Translations under genes and position numbers: made by a program
The notes under the pieces: model-generated
Seen by the model: the letters and a program-made list of their open reading frames with translations, nothing else
Told to the model about the DNA's origin: nothing
The model's database searches: none
Part shown: piece by piece, positions 1 through 6,811 of the stretch
Position numbering within the stretch: position 1 is the stretch's first letter
Layout of the letters: each line of letters begins with the position of its first letter
NCBI RefSeq assembly: GCF_000711975.1
Contig: NZ_JONT01000001.1
Location: 62,001-126,000 of the forward strand
From: Desulfofalx alkaliphila DSM 12257
GTDB taxonomy: Bacteria; Bacillota; Desulfotomaculia; Desulfotomaculales; Desulfohalotomaculaceae
Direction of reading: 5' to 3'
DNA: 64,000 nucleotides

Positions 1-1
1 T

Positions 2-343
2 GTAGGAAACATCAAAAACATACCCAGTGTCAAAGTCGATGCCCCGGGTGTGGTAAATGCCGTCAAACAAACTCTTATTGGCCCAGAGCATGGTTGGGAA
101 GGTTGGGTAATGCGGCTTTTTACACTGGGTACCGGTGGCAACACCCCCAAACACAGTCACCCCTGGCCGCATATTAACTATGTAGTTTGCGGGGAAGGTA
201 CGGTGCTGATGGATGGAAAAGAGCAGCCGCTGACAGCGGGCTCGGTGGCCTATATCCCCGGTGGTGCGGAGCATCAGTTTAAAAACACCGGAGAAAATGA
301 GTTGGCATTTATCTGCATAGTGCCCGAAGAGGGGGATATTTAG
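2..343 (+). CDS. Cupin domain protein (5' end outside the window)
   Basis: A small single-domain cupin (beta-barrel) protein. The histidine cluster HSHPWPHINYVV followed by a glycine-rich strand and the later PGGAEHQF stretch match the two cupin motifs that bind a metal through His and Glu. The reading frame stays open to the left edge (residues VGNIKNIPSV precede the first GTG at 50), so the true start lies upstream of the window and GTG-50 is not a credible start. The substrate cannot be told from sequence; small cupins of this kind are often sensors or sugar or oxalate-type enzymes. A hairpin terminator follows. Confidence 0.8.
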   Translation, partial: VGNIKNIPSVKVDAPGVVNAVKQTLIGPEHGWEGWVMRLFTLGTGGNTPKHSHPWPHINYVVCGEGTVLMDGKEQPLTAGSVAYIPGGAEHQFKNTGENELAFICIVPEEGDI

Positions 344-382
344 CTTTCTGGGCTGAGTGATTAAAAGTGTCTAATAAGCTAG

Positions 383-421
383 AGCCAAGCATTGTATTAC
401 CCTAATGCCTGGCTTTTTTTA
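383..421 (+). terminator. Rho-independent terminator after the cupin gene
   Basis: AGCCAAGCATT and AATGCCTGGCT pair with one mismatch around a 10-nt loop, followed by a run of T. It ends the cupin transcript. The rest of 422-608 shows no convincing gene; a 34-codon ORF at 425-529 has no ribosome binding site. Confidence 0.8.
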
Positions 422-608
422 TTTATGAGCCCTAGATTTTATAACCCCTTCATCCATGAGTGTTCTAAGCTAGTTGGGGTAAAGGCAGAGGTGGTTTTAG
501 AAGATGAGCATTCATCTGTATTGGTTTAGTAACACTGGTTTACCTCTTGATTTGAGATAGATGATGCACACTAGATAGTTAATGCTTAACCATAAAGGGG
601 AAGCAAAC

Positions 609-683
609 ATGTTGAAATTTGGGTTATTGTTTTTGTTCGGAACTTTTAGCCATACAATACTTACTATAGTTTCATATCAGTAG
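609..683 (+). CDS. Possible 24-residue hydrophobic peptide
   Basis: A very short ATG ORF preceded at 594-600 by AAAGGGG with an 8-nt spacer. The predicted peptide is almost wholly hydrophobic (starts MLKFGLLFLFGTF) and could span a membrane. It resembles no family I recognise. It lies in a decayed, AT-rich region just before a frameshifted gene, so it may be a remnant. The good ribosome binding site is the only positive evidence. Confidence 0.3.
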   Translation: MLKFGLLFLFGTFSHTILTIVSYQ

Positions 684-725
684 CCCCAAGAGGGGGATAA
701 GTAGTTTTAAGGGGTGAGTGGTTAA

Positions 726-1144
726 TTGATAAGAGTATCTAATAAGATAGCCATATATATCATTTATATAACAGTATTCATTTTGTTGTCAGGCTGCAAA
801 GCCAGAACACAATCAAATGCATTAAGCCAACTCCACGATAAAGGAATAATTAATATCAACGAGGACTCATTAATAGAGGCGGTAAAAAATGGAGATGCTG
901 AATCAGTAAAGCTTTTATTAGAGCTAGGCATAGATACAAATATAGAAATAAAAAATGGGCTAACACCTTTAATGATAGCAGCAGAAAGAGGAGATATAGA
1001 AGTTGTTAAGTTACTCGTTAATAACGAGCAGAGATAGAAAAAACAAGTACCTATGGATATAATGCTATAATTCTAGCGGCTATGAATGAACATTGGGACG
1101 TAGCAGATTATTTAAAGAATTGTCTCGAACAGTCCTTACAGTAA
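726..1144 (+). pseudogene. Ankyrin-repeat lipoprotein, frameshifted
   Basis: Starts at TTG-726 behind AAGGGGTGAG (709-718). Residues 8-21 are a hydrophobic signal segment ending in the lipobox LLSGC (Cys24), so the product would be a surface lipoprotein. Ankyrin-type helices follow (AVKNGDAESVKLLLELG, then LTPLMIAAERGDIEVVKLLV). The frame ends at 1037, but the ankyrin pattern continues one frame over: AEIEKTSTYGYNAIILAA and HWDVADYLKN, ending with TAA at 1142-1144. Restoring one base near 1024-1028 (AAC GGA GCA instead of AACGAGCA) rejoins the two parts as VNNGAEIE. It is either a real decay mutation or a sequencing error. The full product would be about 139 residues. Confidence 0.7.
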
Positions 1145-1185
1145 AGAAGATTATTGAAATTATAACTCATATAGAGAGAATTGTT

Positions 1186-1214
1186 TATCGAATACTGTCG
1201 GAATTTTTGTCGAG
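1186..1214 (+). promoter_or_regulatory. Cluster of three Spo0A-box-like sites
   Basis: TATCGAA (1186-1192), TGTCGGA (1196-1202) and TGTCGAG (1208-1214) lie in the same orientation, 10 and 12 nt apart, about 50-80 bp ahead of the next gene. The 0A box bound by the sporulation regulator Spo0A is TGTCGAA; each site has one mismatch. Control by Spo0A is an inference. Confidence 0.4.
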
Positions 1215-1265
1215 GAAAAAACCTCCTTTTGTCTAATAATGCTGGTAAAAAGGAGGGAATTTAAG

Positions 1266-2120
1266 ATGACTGAAAAACAAAAGAAACCAATTTATAAGCG
1301 TTGGTGGTTTATTGCTTTAGTCATTATAGTAGTTATTGGTGCTTTAGGTAGTAGTGGAGAAGAAGCAGTTGAAGATAAAAATTCCGCAACAATAAAAGAA
1401 AAAGATGAAGCAATCTATGAGATTACAGGCGGGCTAAATGTAGAGTTTGAAGACGGAAAAGCAGTAGTAACAATTACAACCAATGCAATAGATGGCTCTA
1501 TATTTGAAACATTATTAATGGATGGCAACCTTAATTTTGTTAGCGATTTTATCACTATAGAGAATGGTGTAGGAGTTAAAGAGTTTGATATCCCAGAAGA
1601 ATGGGAAGTTGGATATATATCAGGCTCGGCAATGATGAGATTTAATTTAGATGAGCACCCTCAACCGGATAAGGTAAAGGAAGTATACGGAGAAAACGGA
1701 GAAAATTTAAGAGGAGATCTTGCTGTTGAGAACAATGTAAATGGATATAATATAAATCTCGATGTTGTTACAGCGCCTTATCCAGATGAGGAAACTCTAA
1801 AAACTAAGTTAAATGAATTGTTTGCAAATGCAATGAATGAGCTTATAAAAAGTAGTAATGGCGTAGTTGTAAATATTCAACCTCACTTTAAAGATGGCGA
1901 TTGGTCATCTGTGGCAGTAACAGTTAGTGATGCTTGGTATTTTTCGCAGGAGTATGAAAAGGAGCGATTTGCTGAGCAAGTGGGTGGTACTATAGAAACA
2001 ATTGTTAAAAGTGCCGGTGTAGTTAGTTCCGATGAACTAGTTACAGTCTATTTCTATGATGTTCACGGGAAGGAATTGGCAAGTCCTAAATTACTAGGGG
2101 GATACAAGATTAAGAGATAA
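1266..2120 (+). CDS. Membrane-anchored hypothetical protein
   Basis: A 284-residue protein with a short basic N-terminus, one membrane segment (about residues 13-29, WWFIALVIIVVIGALG) and a long, probably external, hydrophilic domain. Two related halves may exist, each with a hydrophobic beta-rich stretch, but I recognise no named family. ATG-1266 is chosen over the earlier ATG-1239 because AGGAGG at 1250-1255 lies between them at proper spacing. Its base composition is visibly more AT-rich than the housekeeping genes, in line with an accessory region. Spo0A-box-like sites upstream suggest stationary-phase control. A strong terminator follows directly. Confidence 0.75.
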   Translation: MTEKQKKPIYKRWWFIALVIIVVIGALGSSGEEAVEDKNSATIKEKDEAIYEITGGLNVEFEDGKAVVTITTNAIDGSIFETLLMDGNLNFVSDFITIENGVGVKEFDIPEEWEVGYISGSAMMRFNLDEHPQPDKVKEVYGENGENLRGDLAVENNVNGYNINLDVVTAPYPDEETLKTKLNELFANAMNELIKSSNGVVVNIQPHFKDGDWSSVAVTVSDAWYFSQEYEKERFAEQVGGTIETIVKSAGVVSSDELVTVYFYDVHGKELASPKLLGGYKIKR

Positions 2121-2124
2121 TAAT

Positions 2125-2150
2125 AAAGACACCCAATAGGGTGTCTTTTT
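2125..2150 (+). terminator. Rho-independent terminator
   Basis: AAAGACACCC and GGGTGTCTTT form a perfect stem with a 4-nt loop and a T-run. Confidence 0.9.
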
Positions 2151-2151
2151 C

Positions 2152-2270
2152 ATGCCCAAAACCCTAAATACAAAACAATCTTATTTGATGAAGTAAGATT
2201 AAAAGCTAAAAGAGATTACATGGCCGGTTTAAAATATAAAGATATCTGCCCAAAATACGCCTTAGCATGA
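2152..2270 (+). pseudogene. Decayed phage-type DNA-binding fragment
   Basis: Two short frames (2152-2196, then from 2190 to the TGA at 2268) together read as a helix-turn-helix start: MPKTLNTKQSYLM joined to KAKRDYMAGLKYKDICPKY. The YMAGLKYKDIxxKY pattern is like the N-terminal helix-turn-helix of phage terminase small subunits or related HTH proteins. The frame is broken and the rest is missing. The match is by eye over about 20 residues, so the family is uncertain. It sits just downstream of a tRNA-Arg, a common integration site. Confidence 0.35.
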
Positions 2271-2346
2271 ACACACTAAAAGCTGGGTGAGGTTGGGTGA
2301 TTATACCCTCGGCGATGGACAATGGTGGCAATCCGGTGCATTGCAT

Positions 2347-2379
2347 AAAAAGGCTTCTAGCGTTTTCGCTAGAAGCCTT
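2347..2379 (-). terminator. Terminator of the tRNA-Arg gene
   Basis: Perfect 13-bp stem AAGGCTTCTAGCG/CGCTAGAAGCCTT with a 4-nt loop. Read on the minus strand it is followed by a T-run and lies just beyond the tRNA 3' end. Confidence 0.9.
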
Positions 2380-2387
2380 AATAATAT

Positions 2388-2464
<77 letters not shown>

Positions 2465-2492
2465 CTATTATTTTGTGTAACCGACAAAAATT

Positions 2493-2521
2493 ATAATAAC
2501 AAAAAAGATGGCCAGTGTCAA
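2493..2521 (-). promoter_or_regulatory. Sigma-A promoter of tRNA-Arg
   Basis: On the minus strand TTGACA, a 17-nt spacer and TATTAT lie about 30 nt before the mature 5' end of tRNA-Arg. Confidence 0.8.
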
Positions 2522-2633
2522 CCGTTATAAGTTAGGATACAGCATGTTTAACTATTTGCCACTGACAATTTTGGGTAAGAGTTTTTAGCTTCAATAAGGG
2601 AAATAATAAACCTATAAAGGGGTGAGTTAAATA

Positions 2634-2915
2634 ATGCTAAAGGCTGCAACAATGCTTTCCAAATTAGATGAAGTATCCCGCAATGTACTTATTTTTATTG
2701 CTGAGCAATCTACACCTGATGGAATGTTAATTTACCCCTCACGGGAGATGGGCAAACACCTGGGTTACTCAGAATTTGAAGTTAACCAGGCGATAGACCA
2801 CCTAGAAGCCCAGGGTCTAATAGACCTACGGGAAGGGCCGGATAAGGAACAGCCTAATGTCATCATTTACAAAGAAGAATGGCTAAACAAGTTAGATGAT
2901 AATACCATAACATAA
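2634..2915 (+). CDS. Small winged-helix DNA-binding protein
   Basis: A 93-residue protein with a compact helix-turn-helix/wing pattern: LDEVSRNVLIFIAEQ, then a recognition-helix region REMGKHLGYSEFEVNQAIDHLEAQGLI and a wing ending NVIIYKEEW. This is a replication-initiator or MarR-like winged helix; no effector domain is present. It starts at ATG-2634 behind AAAGGGGTGAG. It stands alone between tRNA-Arg and a convergent gene. Its regulatory target is unknown. Confidence 0.7.
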   Translation: MLKAATMLSKLDEVSRNVLIFIAEQSTPDGMLIYPSREMGKHLGYSEFEVNQAIDHLEAQGLIDLREGPDKEQPNVIIYKEEWLNKLDDNTIT

Positions 2916-2959
2916 GTTACTACTGGGTTTGTTTTTATGGCCTTCTTTGTGATAATTAT

Positions 2960-3610
2960 CTAAAGATATTTACTTGCTACACGCACACTGAGAGGTTGCA
3001 AGGGGTGGCTTTCTAAAAATGATTTTACCCATTCTTTATTGGTCTTTGAGTATTCCCTTAAGGCCCAACCAATGGCTTTTGCAATGAAGAATTCATTGTT
3101 TTTGCTGTTTTTATTGATTATTGTGCTCAGTAAATGGGTATTTGTCTTCTCTTTATAATTAAGTTGGAATAAAATTGCAATTCTGGCCAGCCAAATATTA
3201 TTGCTTTCAGCCCAGCTCAATATATGACTTTGGACGAGTTCCGGGTGTTTTGCACATAATACACCTGTAATTTTAGCTAGGTTGTCTACGGTATCCCACC
3301 ACGATTTTTTTGTTACCAATAGCTTAATTCTATCGATATCAGGCTTTTCCAGACTGTTTTTTAAAGCAAGAATATAGTCTAGGGCCAAATACTGAAATTC
3401 CCTTTCCGGCAAATCCCAAAGCATGAAAACAAAGTTCCAATCAATCTTTTTTTCTTTCTTTGCCTGTTTGATAAAGTCCTTTGCCAATTCAGCTCGCCGG
3501 GGTTTTTGTATTCCTAAGAAAGGGAATTTGTTTTTCATGTAAGCGGACATCCCTTTGGATTTTTCTTGATTCCTATTGTCATAAAATTTATTAATAAGTT
3601 GTTCATACAT
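2960..3610 (-). CDS. AlkD-like DNA alkylation repair protein
   Basis: A 216-residue all-helical HEAT-like repeat protein of the AlkD family of DNA glycosylases, which remove alkylated bases (N3- and N7-alkyl purines). Family signs are MSAYMKNKFPFLGIQKPRR near the N-terminus, WDLPEREFQYLALDYI, the KKSWWDTVDNLA segment with the aromatic and Asp residues used around the lesion, and FFIAKAIGWALREYSK. The start at 3610 (MYEQLINKF) is preferred over an upstream GTG because GGTGGAGGT precedes it by about 8 nt. It is transcribed divergently from the DUF169 gene. Activity on a given lesion is inferred from the family. Confidence 0.85.
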   Translation of the reverse strand: MYEQLINKFYDNRNQEKSKGMSAYMKNKFPFLGIQKPRRAELAKDFIKQAKKEKKIDWNFVFMLWDLPEREFQYLALDYILALKNSLEKPDIDRIKLLVTKKSWWDTVDNLAKITGVLCAKHPELVQSHILSWAESNNIWLARIAILFQLNYKEKTNTHLLSTIINKNSKNNEFFIAKAIGWALREYSKTNKEWVKSFLESHPLQPLSVRVASKYL

Positions 3611-3640
3611 ATTATCAACCTCCACCGGCACTTACCCTAC

Positions 3641-3696
3641 ATTATACCAGAAAGTGGTACACCACTGAAAAAAATGCAGGGTGTATGTGATATAAT
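3641..3696. promoter_or_regulatory. Divergent promoters with a shared inverted repeat
   Basis: A TATAAT (minus strand, 3641-3646) serves the AlkD-like gene, and an extended -10 TGATATAAT (3688-3696) serves the DUF169 gene. Between them AGTGGT-AC-ACCACT (3653-3666) is a perfect inverted repeat lying in the spacer of the minus-strand promoter, a plausible operator. Confidence 0.55.
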
Positions 3697-3719
3697 GCAC
3701 TAAAAGCGGAGGTGATATA

Positions 3720-4502
3720 ATGCAAAGTAAAATTGCCCAGGCCATTGGCTTAAAGTCTCACCCCATAGCAGTAGTCTTTACCAATAAAAAGCCCGAAGGA
3801 GCATTGCAGTTTAAAGAGGGACGCTGGGGTTGTGTGGTTGCAATGTTTGTGGCAGCATCTAAGGGACGTACGGCGGTATTTGACCGGAAAAGCTTTGGAT
3901 GTATAGGTGGCGGGGTCGGTTTAGGTTTCGGCAACATGTACGAGAATTTCCCCGGCGGTATTGAATATTTTCTTTCTACCGGTAATAAAGAATTTTGCCA
4001 GAGTGAGATTGGTAAAAATATCGTTAGAAATATGCCTGCCTTAGAACATGGCGAAGCCTATTACAAAACACCGGAACTTGCCAAAAAGTTTATTGATCAA
4101 CTGCCTATTACCGATATACCCTATGAATATGTGGTGGTAAAGCCCCTCAGTGAAGTGGCGGAAGACGAAACCCCGGAAGTGGTAGTGTTTTTGGCAAACT
4201 GTGACCGGTTATCTGCATTATTTGTGTTAGCCAACTATAACAGGGCCGGTGGAAATGCGGTATTTACCCCCTTTGGGGCCGGGTGTCATACTTTGTGCTT
4301 AATTCCTTATAACGAGAATAGAAAGGATGCTCCCCGCGCGGTGCTTGGAACCTTTGATATTTCTGCCCGTCCCAAGCTTGATAAAGACACCCTTTCCTTT
4401 GCTATTCCCTATAAATTGTTTGTGGAAATGGAGAGTAACGTGGAAGAGAGTTTTTTAGGCCAAGATTCTTGGGCCAGGGTGTTGCAGCGCAACAAGGGCT
4501 AA
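3720..4502 (+). CDS. DUF169 family protein
   Basis: A 260-residue soluble protein of the DUF169 family (uncharacterised, common in anaerobes and archaea). Matching features are the early HPIAVVFTNKKPEGA segment, WGCVVAMFVAASKGRTAVF, a Cys in the glycine-rich FGCIGGGVGLGFG stretch, and the late NAVFTPFGAGCHTL motif. The conserved cysteines suggest cofactor or metal binding, but no function is established that I know of. It starts at ATG-3720 behind GCGGAGGTGATATA. It is a single-gene unit with its own extended -10 promoter. Confidence 0.85.
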   Translation: MQSKIAQAIGLKSHPIAVVFTNKKPEGALQFKEGRWGCVVAMFVAASKGRTAVFDRKSFGCIGGGVGLGFGNMYENFPGGIEYFLSTGNKEFCQSEIGKNIVRNMPALEHGEAYYKTPELAKKFIDQLPITDIPYEYVVVKPLSEVAEDETPEVVVFLANCDRLSALFVLANYNRAGGNAVFTPFGAGCHTLCLIPYNENRKDAPRAVLGTFDISARPKLDKDTLSFAIPYKLFVEMESNVEESFLGQDSWARVLQRNKG

Positions 4503-4510
4503 TAAAGAGT

Positions 4511-4531
4511 GGGTGGACTGTTTGTCCACCC
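4511..4531. terminator. Hairpin after the DUF169 gene
   Basis: GGGTGGAC and GTCCACCC form a perfect 8-bp stem with a 5-nt loop, but no proper T-run follows; it lies between convergent genes and may act on both strands weakly. Confidence 0.4.
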
Positions 4532-4557
4532 CCGGTTTGTCAGTAGGCTGCGGGTAC

Positions 4558-4689
4558 CTAGTTGGGAGCCAAATCACTGGTTACTTCCGGTGATGTTTTG
4601 CTTAATCTCATCTCCTGTTCTGATGTACGCAGCATTTCTTTGGCTGCCTTTTTAGCTCCTTTTTTGTTGACAGACTTCTTTTTACCCAT
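4558..4689 (-). CDS. 43-residue basic small protein
   Basis: A short ORF on the minus strand with an excellent ribosome binding site (GGAGG, 7 nt before ATG). The N-terminal half is strongly basic (MGKKKSVNKKGAKKAAKEM), the rest polar (SEQEMRLSKTSPEV). There is no membrane segment and no family I recognise. Such Lys/Ala-rich peptides can bind nucleic acid, but that is only a guess from composition. It is convergent with the DUF169 gene and divergent from the Cys-rich gene at 4835. Confidence 0.55.
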   Translation of the reverse strand: MGKKKSVNKKGAKKAAKEMLRTSEQEMRLSKTSPEVTSDLAPN

Positions 4690-4834
4690 AATTTGTCCTC
4701 CTTATCTTTAGTGCATTGATGTATGTATTGTTTTGCTAAATATTATTTCTATACCGGTAATTTTTACTATAGTGACCCAGCTCACTGCCTTTAAACAACA
4801 ATGATGCTAATATTAGTGCCAGGAGGTGCAGTCC

Positions 4835-5152
4835 ATGGCTAAAGCAGAAAAGGACCTGTTCATTGTACTTAAATTTATTGAAACATATTGCAACTGTAAC
4901 CACCGGGAGCAGCAAAAAGTAACCCTTGAAGGCCATGAAATGAAACTGTGCCAAGAGTGCTTGGAGCTAAGTAACTACGCTATTAAAAGGCGCCTCTTGT
5001 GCCCCAAAGACCCTAAGCCTTCTTGTAAAAATTGTGACACCCATTGCTATGCTCCCCGTTACCGGAAAAAAATTAGAGAAGTGATGAAGTTTTCAGGTAT
5101 ACACTACATTAAAAGAGGACGCCTTGATTACCTTTTCCATTATTTTAGATAA
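4835..5152 (+). CDS. Cys-rich 'nitrous oxide-stimulated promoter' family protein
   Basis: A 105-residue protein with about ten cysteines in paired arrangements: YCNCNH near the start, LCQECLEL, then LLCPKDPKPSCKNCDTHCY and YRKKIREVMKFSG. The CPKDPKPxCKxCxxHCY core matches the family annotated as nitrous oxide-stimulated promoter (YbgA-like), whose true role is unknown; the Cys/His pattern suggests zinc or Fe-S binding. ATG-4835 is chosen because AGGAGGTG (4821-4828) precedes it; an earlier in-frame GTG falls inside that site. It is a single-gene unit closed by a strong terminator. Confidence 0.8.
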   Translation: MAKAEKDLFIVLKFIETYCNCNHREQQKVTLEGHEMKLCQECLELSNYAIKRRLLCPKDPKPSCKNCDTHCYAPRYRKKIREVMKFSGIHYIKRGRLDYLFHYFR

Positions 5153-5153
5153 A

Positions 5154-5190
5154 AAAGTTACTGCCGCTTAATTATGGCAGTAACTTTTTG
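5154..5190 (+). terminator. Rho-independent terminator
   Basis: AAAGTTACTGCC and GGCAGTAACTTT pair around a 10-nt loop, followed by a T-run. Confidence 0.9.
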
Positions 5191-5303
5191 TTTTTCTATA
5201 TTTATTAATCCAATGAGAAAAACATGTAGAATAAAAAGGATTCAAAAGGTATTTGTAGAACTTTATAGAATTACTGTTATTTCTGTATCAGTGGAGGTTT
5301 TTG

Positions 5304-6782
5304 ATGACTGAGTACTATGCCATAACAACTATGGTGGTAGCTGCAAGTTATTTTATTGTAAAAAAATACTTAAAACAAAAGCTAGCCATTGCCATTTGTG
5401 CGGTTAGTTACATATTGCTGTGTTTATTTCCCCTAATGTTGCAGCGTTTAGACTTTACGCAAACCTTAGTGGTTTACGCAGTGGTTATTGGTGCGGTGGC
5501 TGTGGTGTTGGCCACCAAAGCATCCTCAGGGCAGCCGGAGGACCATTTACAAACAGTGCCAGTTGCATCCCTTATAGGGCAGCTTGAGGATAAAACCGAT
5601 GTCGAACTGCAAGAAGCGAAGAACAATTATGTAACAGAAGAAGTATCCGGCCATAAACAGGCAGAAGAGATAAAGATAGAAGAGATTAAGATAGATGAAA
5701 TTAGCTTAGATGAAGTTAAGTTAGATGAAACTAGGTCAGATGAAATTAAGAAAGAAGAAGTTGAAAAAGAAGAGTTGGAACAATTGCCTATTAAAGAGAT
5801 TAATGAAGATAGGCATGATGATGAGGACCGGGAAGAAAAAGCAGAAGAAATACTGTTGCCTGCTGACTGTATTCACACGGAAATTGTCCGTTCATTTAGC
5901 GAAGAGCAAAGCTACGCACCGCTTCATCAAGATGATGAAGCTGCATCAGATGAAAATGAGGCAATTCAATTAGAAGAAATAACAGAAACCGAACCCGAAG
6001 GGGTAGCCGATAATATAGTAGTAGATGAGACTGAAGTGGACACTGAAGAAGAAATGGTTGACGAAACCGAAGTGGAAATTGAAGAAGAAATGGTTGACAA
6101 GACTGAACAGGAGACAGCAGAAGAAACAGTAGACGAGGCTGAAGCGGAATCAGAAGAAGAAACAGTAGACGAGGCTGAAGTGGAAACAGAAGAAGAAATG
6201 GTTGACGAAACTGAAGCGGGAACAGAAGAAGAAATAGTTGGCGAGACTGAAGCGGAAACGGAAGAAGAAATGGCTGACGAAACCGAAGTGGAAATTGAAG
6301 AAGAAGTGGTCGACGAGCCTGAAGCAGAGACAGAAGAAGTGGTTGATGATGAAGAAGAGCGGACGGTAGAATTAAGCACTGAATTAGATGAAGAGCAGTT
6401 GTCTGATAAAGAACTGATTACCCAAGGAATGGCACAGTCCAGGCAGGGCAATTATAACCATGCCATAAGGTTGATGTTTAAAGCGCTAAAGCGACAGCCC
6501 GAGCCGGCATTGAAATACATTATAGTTTCTGAGCTAAGTACCCTTTATCAACAGGTGGGCATGTATCATCAAGCGGTACAAATTTTGGCTGCTTATATTA
6601 ACTACCATGAACTAAAGGGCCATTCCGGCATAAGGGCATGGCGGGAAAAGCTAGAGTTTTTAACGACCTTAGAGGAAATATTAAAAGAGAATAAGATGGC
6701 GAACCTGCCTTACGGCCAGGTTCCGGACGGACTTAAACAAAAGGCTTTTGCCATAACGTTAAAAAGATTAAATAATAAATAA
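5304..6782 (+). CDS. Membrane protein with acidic 12-residue repeats and a C-terminal helical-repeat domain
   Basis: A 492-residue protein in three parts. Residues 1-75 hold two or three membrane segments. Residues about 75-360 are extremely Glu/Asp-rich, with an EIKIDEI-type stretch followed by nine tandem 12-residue units (DETEVxxEEEMV). The C-terminal part (about 370-480) is a TPR-like pair: DKELITQGMAQSRQGNYNHAIRLMF and LSTLYQQVGMYHQAVQIL. ATG-5304 follows GGAGG (5293-5297). The acidic linker would act as a long, extended, charged spacer holding the helical domain away from the membrane. It is followed within 30 nt by a PRC-barrel gene and then by a VanW gene, so it likely starts a three-gene operon. 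The role is unknown; an envelope function is inferred from the neighbours. Confidence 0.8.
   Translation: MTEYYAITTMVVAASYFIVKKYLKQKLAIAICAVSYILLCLFPLMLQRLDFTQTLVVYAVVIGAVAVVLATKASSGQPEDHLQTVPVASLIGQLEDKTDVELQEAKNNYVTEEVSGHKQAEEIKIEEIKIDEISLDEVKLDETRSDEIKKEEVEKEELEQLPIKEINEDRHDDEDREEKAEEILLPADCIHTEIVRSFSEEQSYAPLHQDDEAASDENEAIQLEEITETEPEGVADNIVVDETEVDTEEEMVDETEVEIEEEMVDKTEQETAEETVDEAEAESEEETVDEAEVETEEEMVDETEAGTEEEIVGETEAETEEEMADETEVEIEEEVVDEPEAETEEVVDDEEERTVELSTELDEEQLSDKELITQGMAQSRQGNYNHAIRLMFKALKRQPEPALKYIIVSELSTLYQQVGMYHQAVQILAAYINYHELKGHSGIRAWREKLEFLTTLEEILKENKMANLPYGQVPDGLKQKAFAITLKRLNNK
6024..6347 (+). repeat. Nine in-frame 36-bp tandem repeats
   Basis: Nine consecutive 36-bp units, each coding for a 12-residue variant of DETEVETEEEMV. 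The units are imperfect, with third-base and charge-preserving changes. They are in frame and inside the gene at 5304, so this is a coding minisatellite and not a CRISPR array. Copy number may vary between strains. Confidence 0.9.
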
Positions 6783-6811
6783 ATGTTTGAATGGAAGGAG
6801 ACGGGCACACA

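Noticed and set aside
6024-6347. CRISPR array
   Set aside because: The 36-bp units are directly adjacent with no spacers, vary in sequence and stay in frame inside a gene.
5966-6451. Long Ser/Thr-rich frame on the minus strand
   Set aside because: It is the antisense of the acidic repeats; its repetitive composition comes from GAA/GAG codons read backwards.
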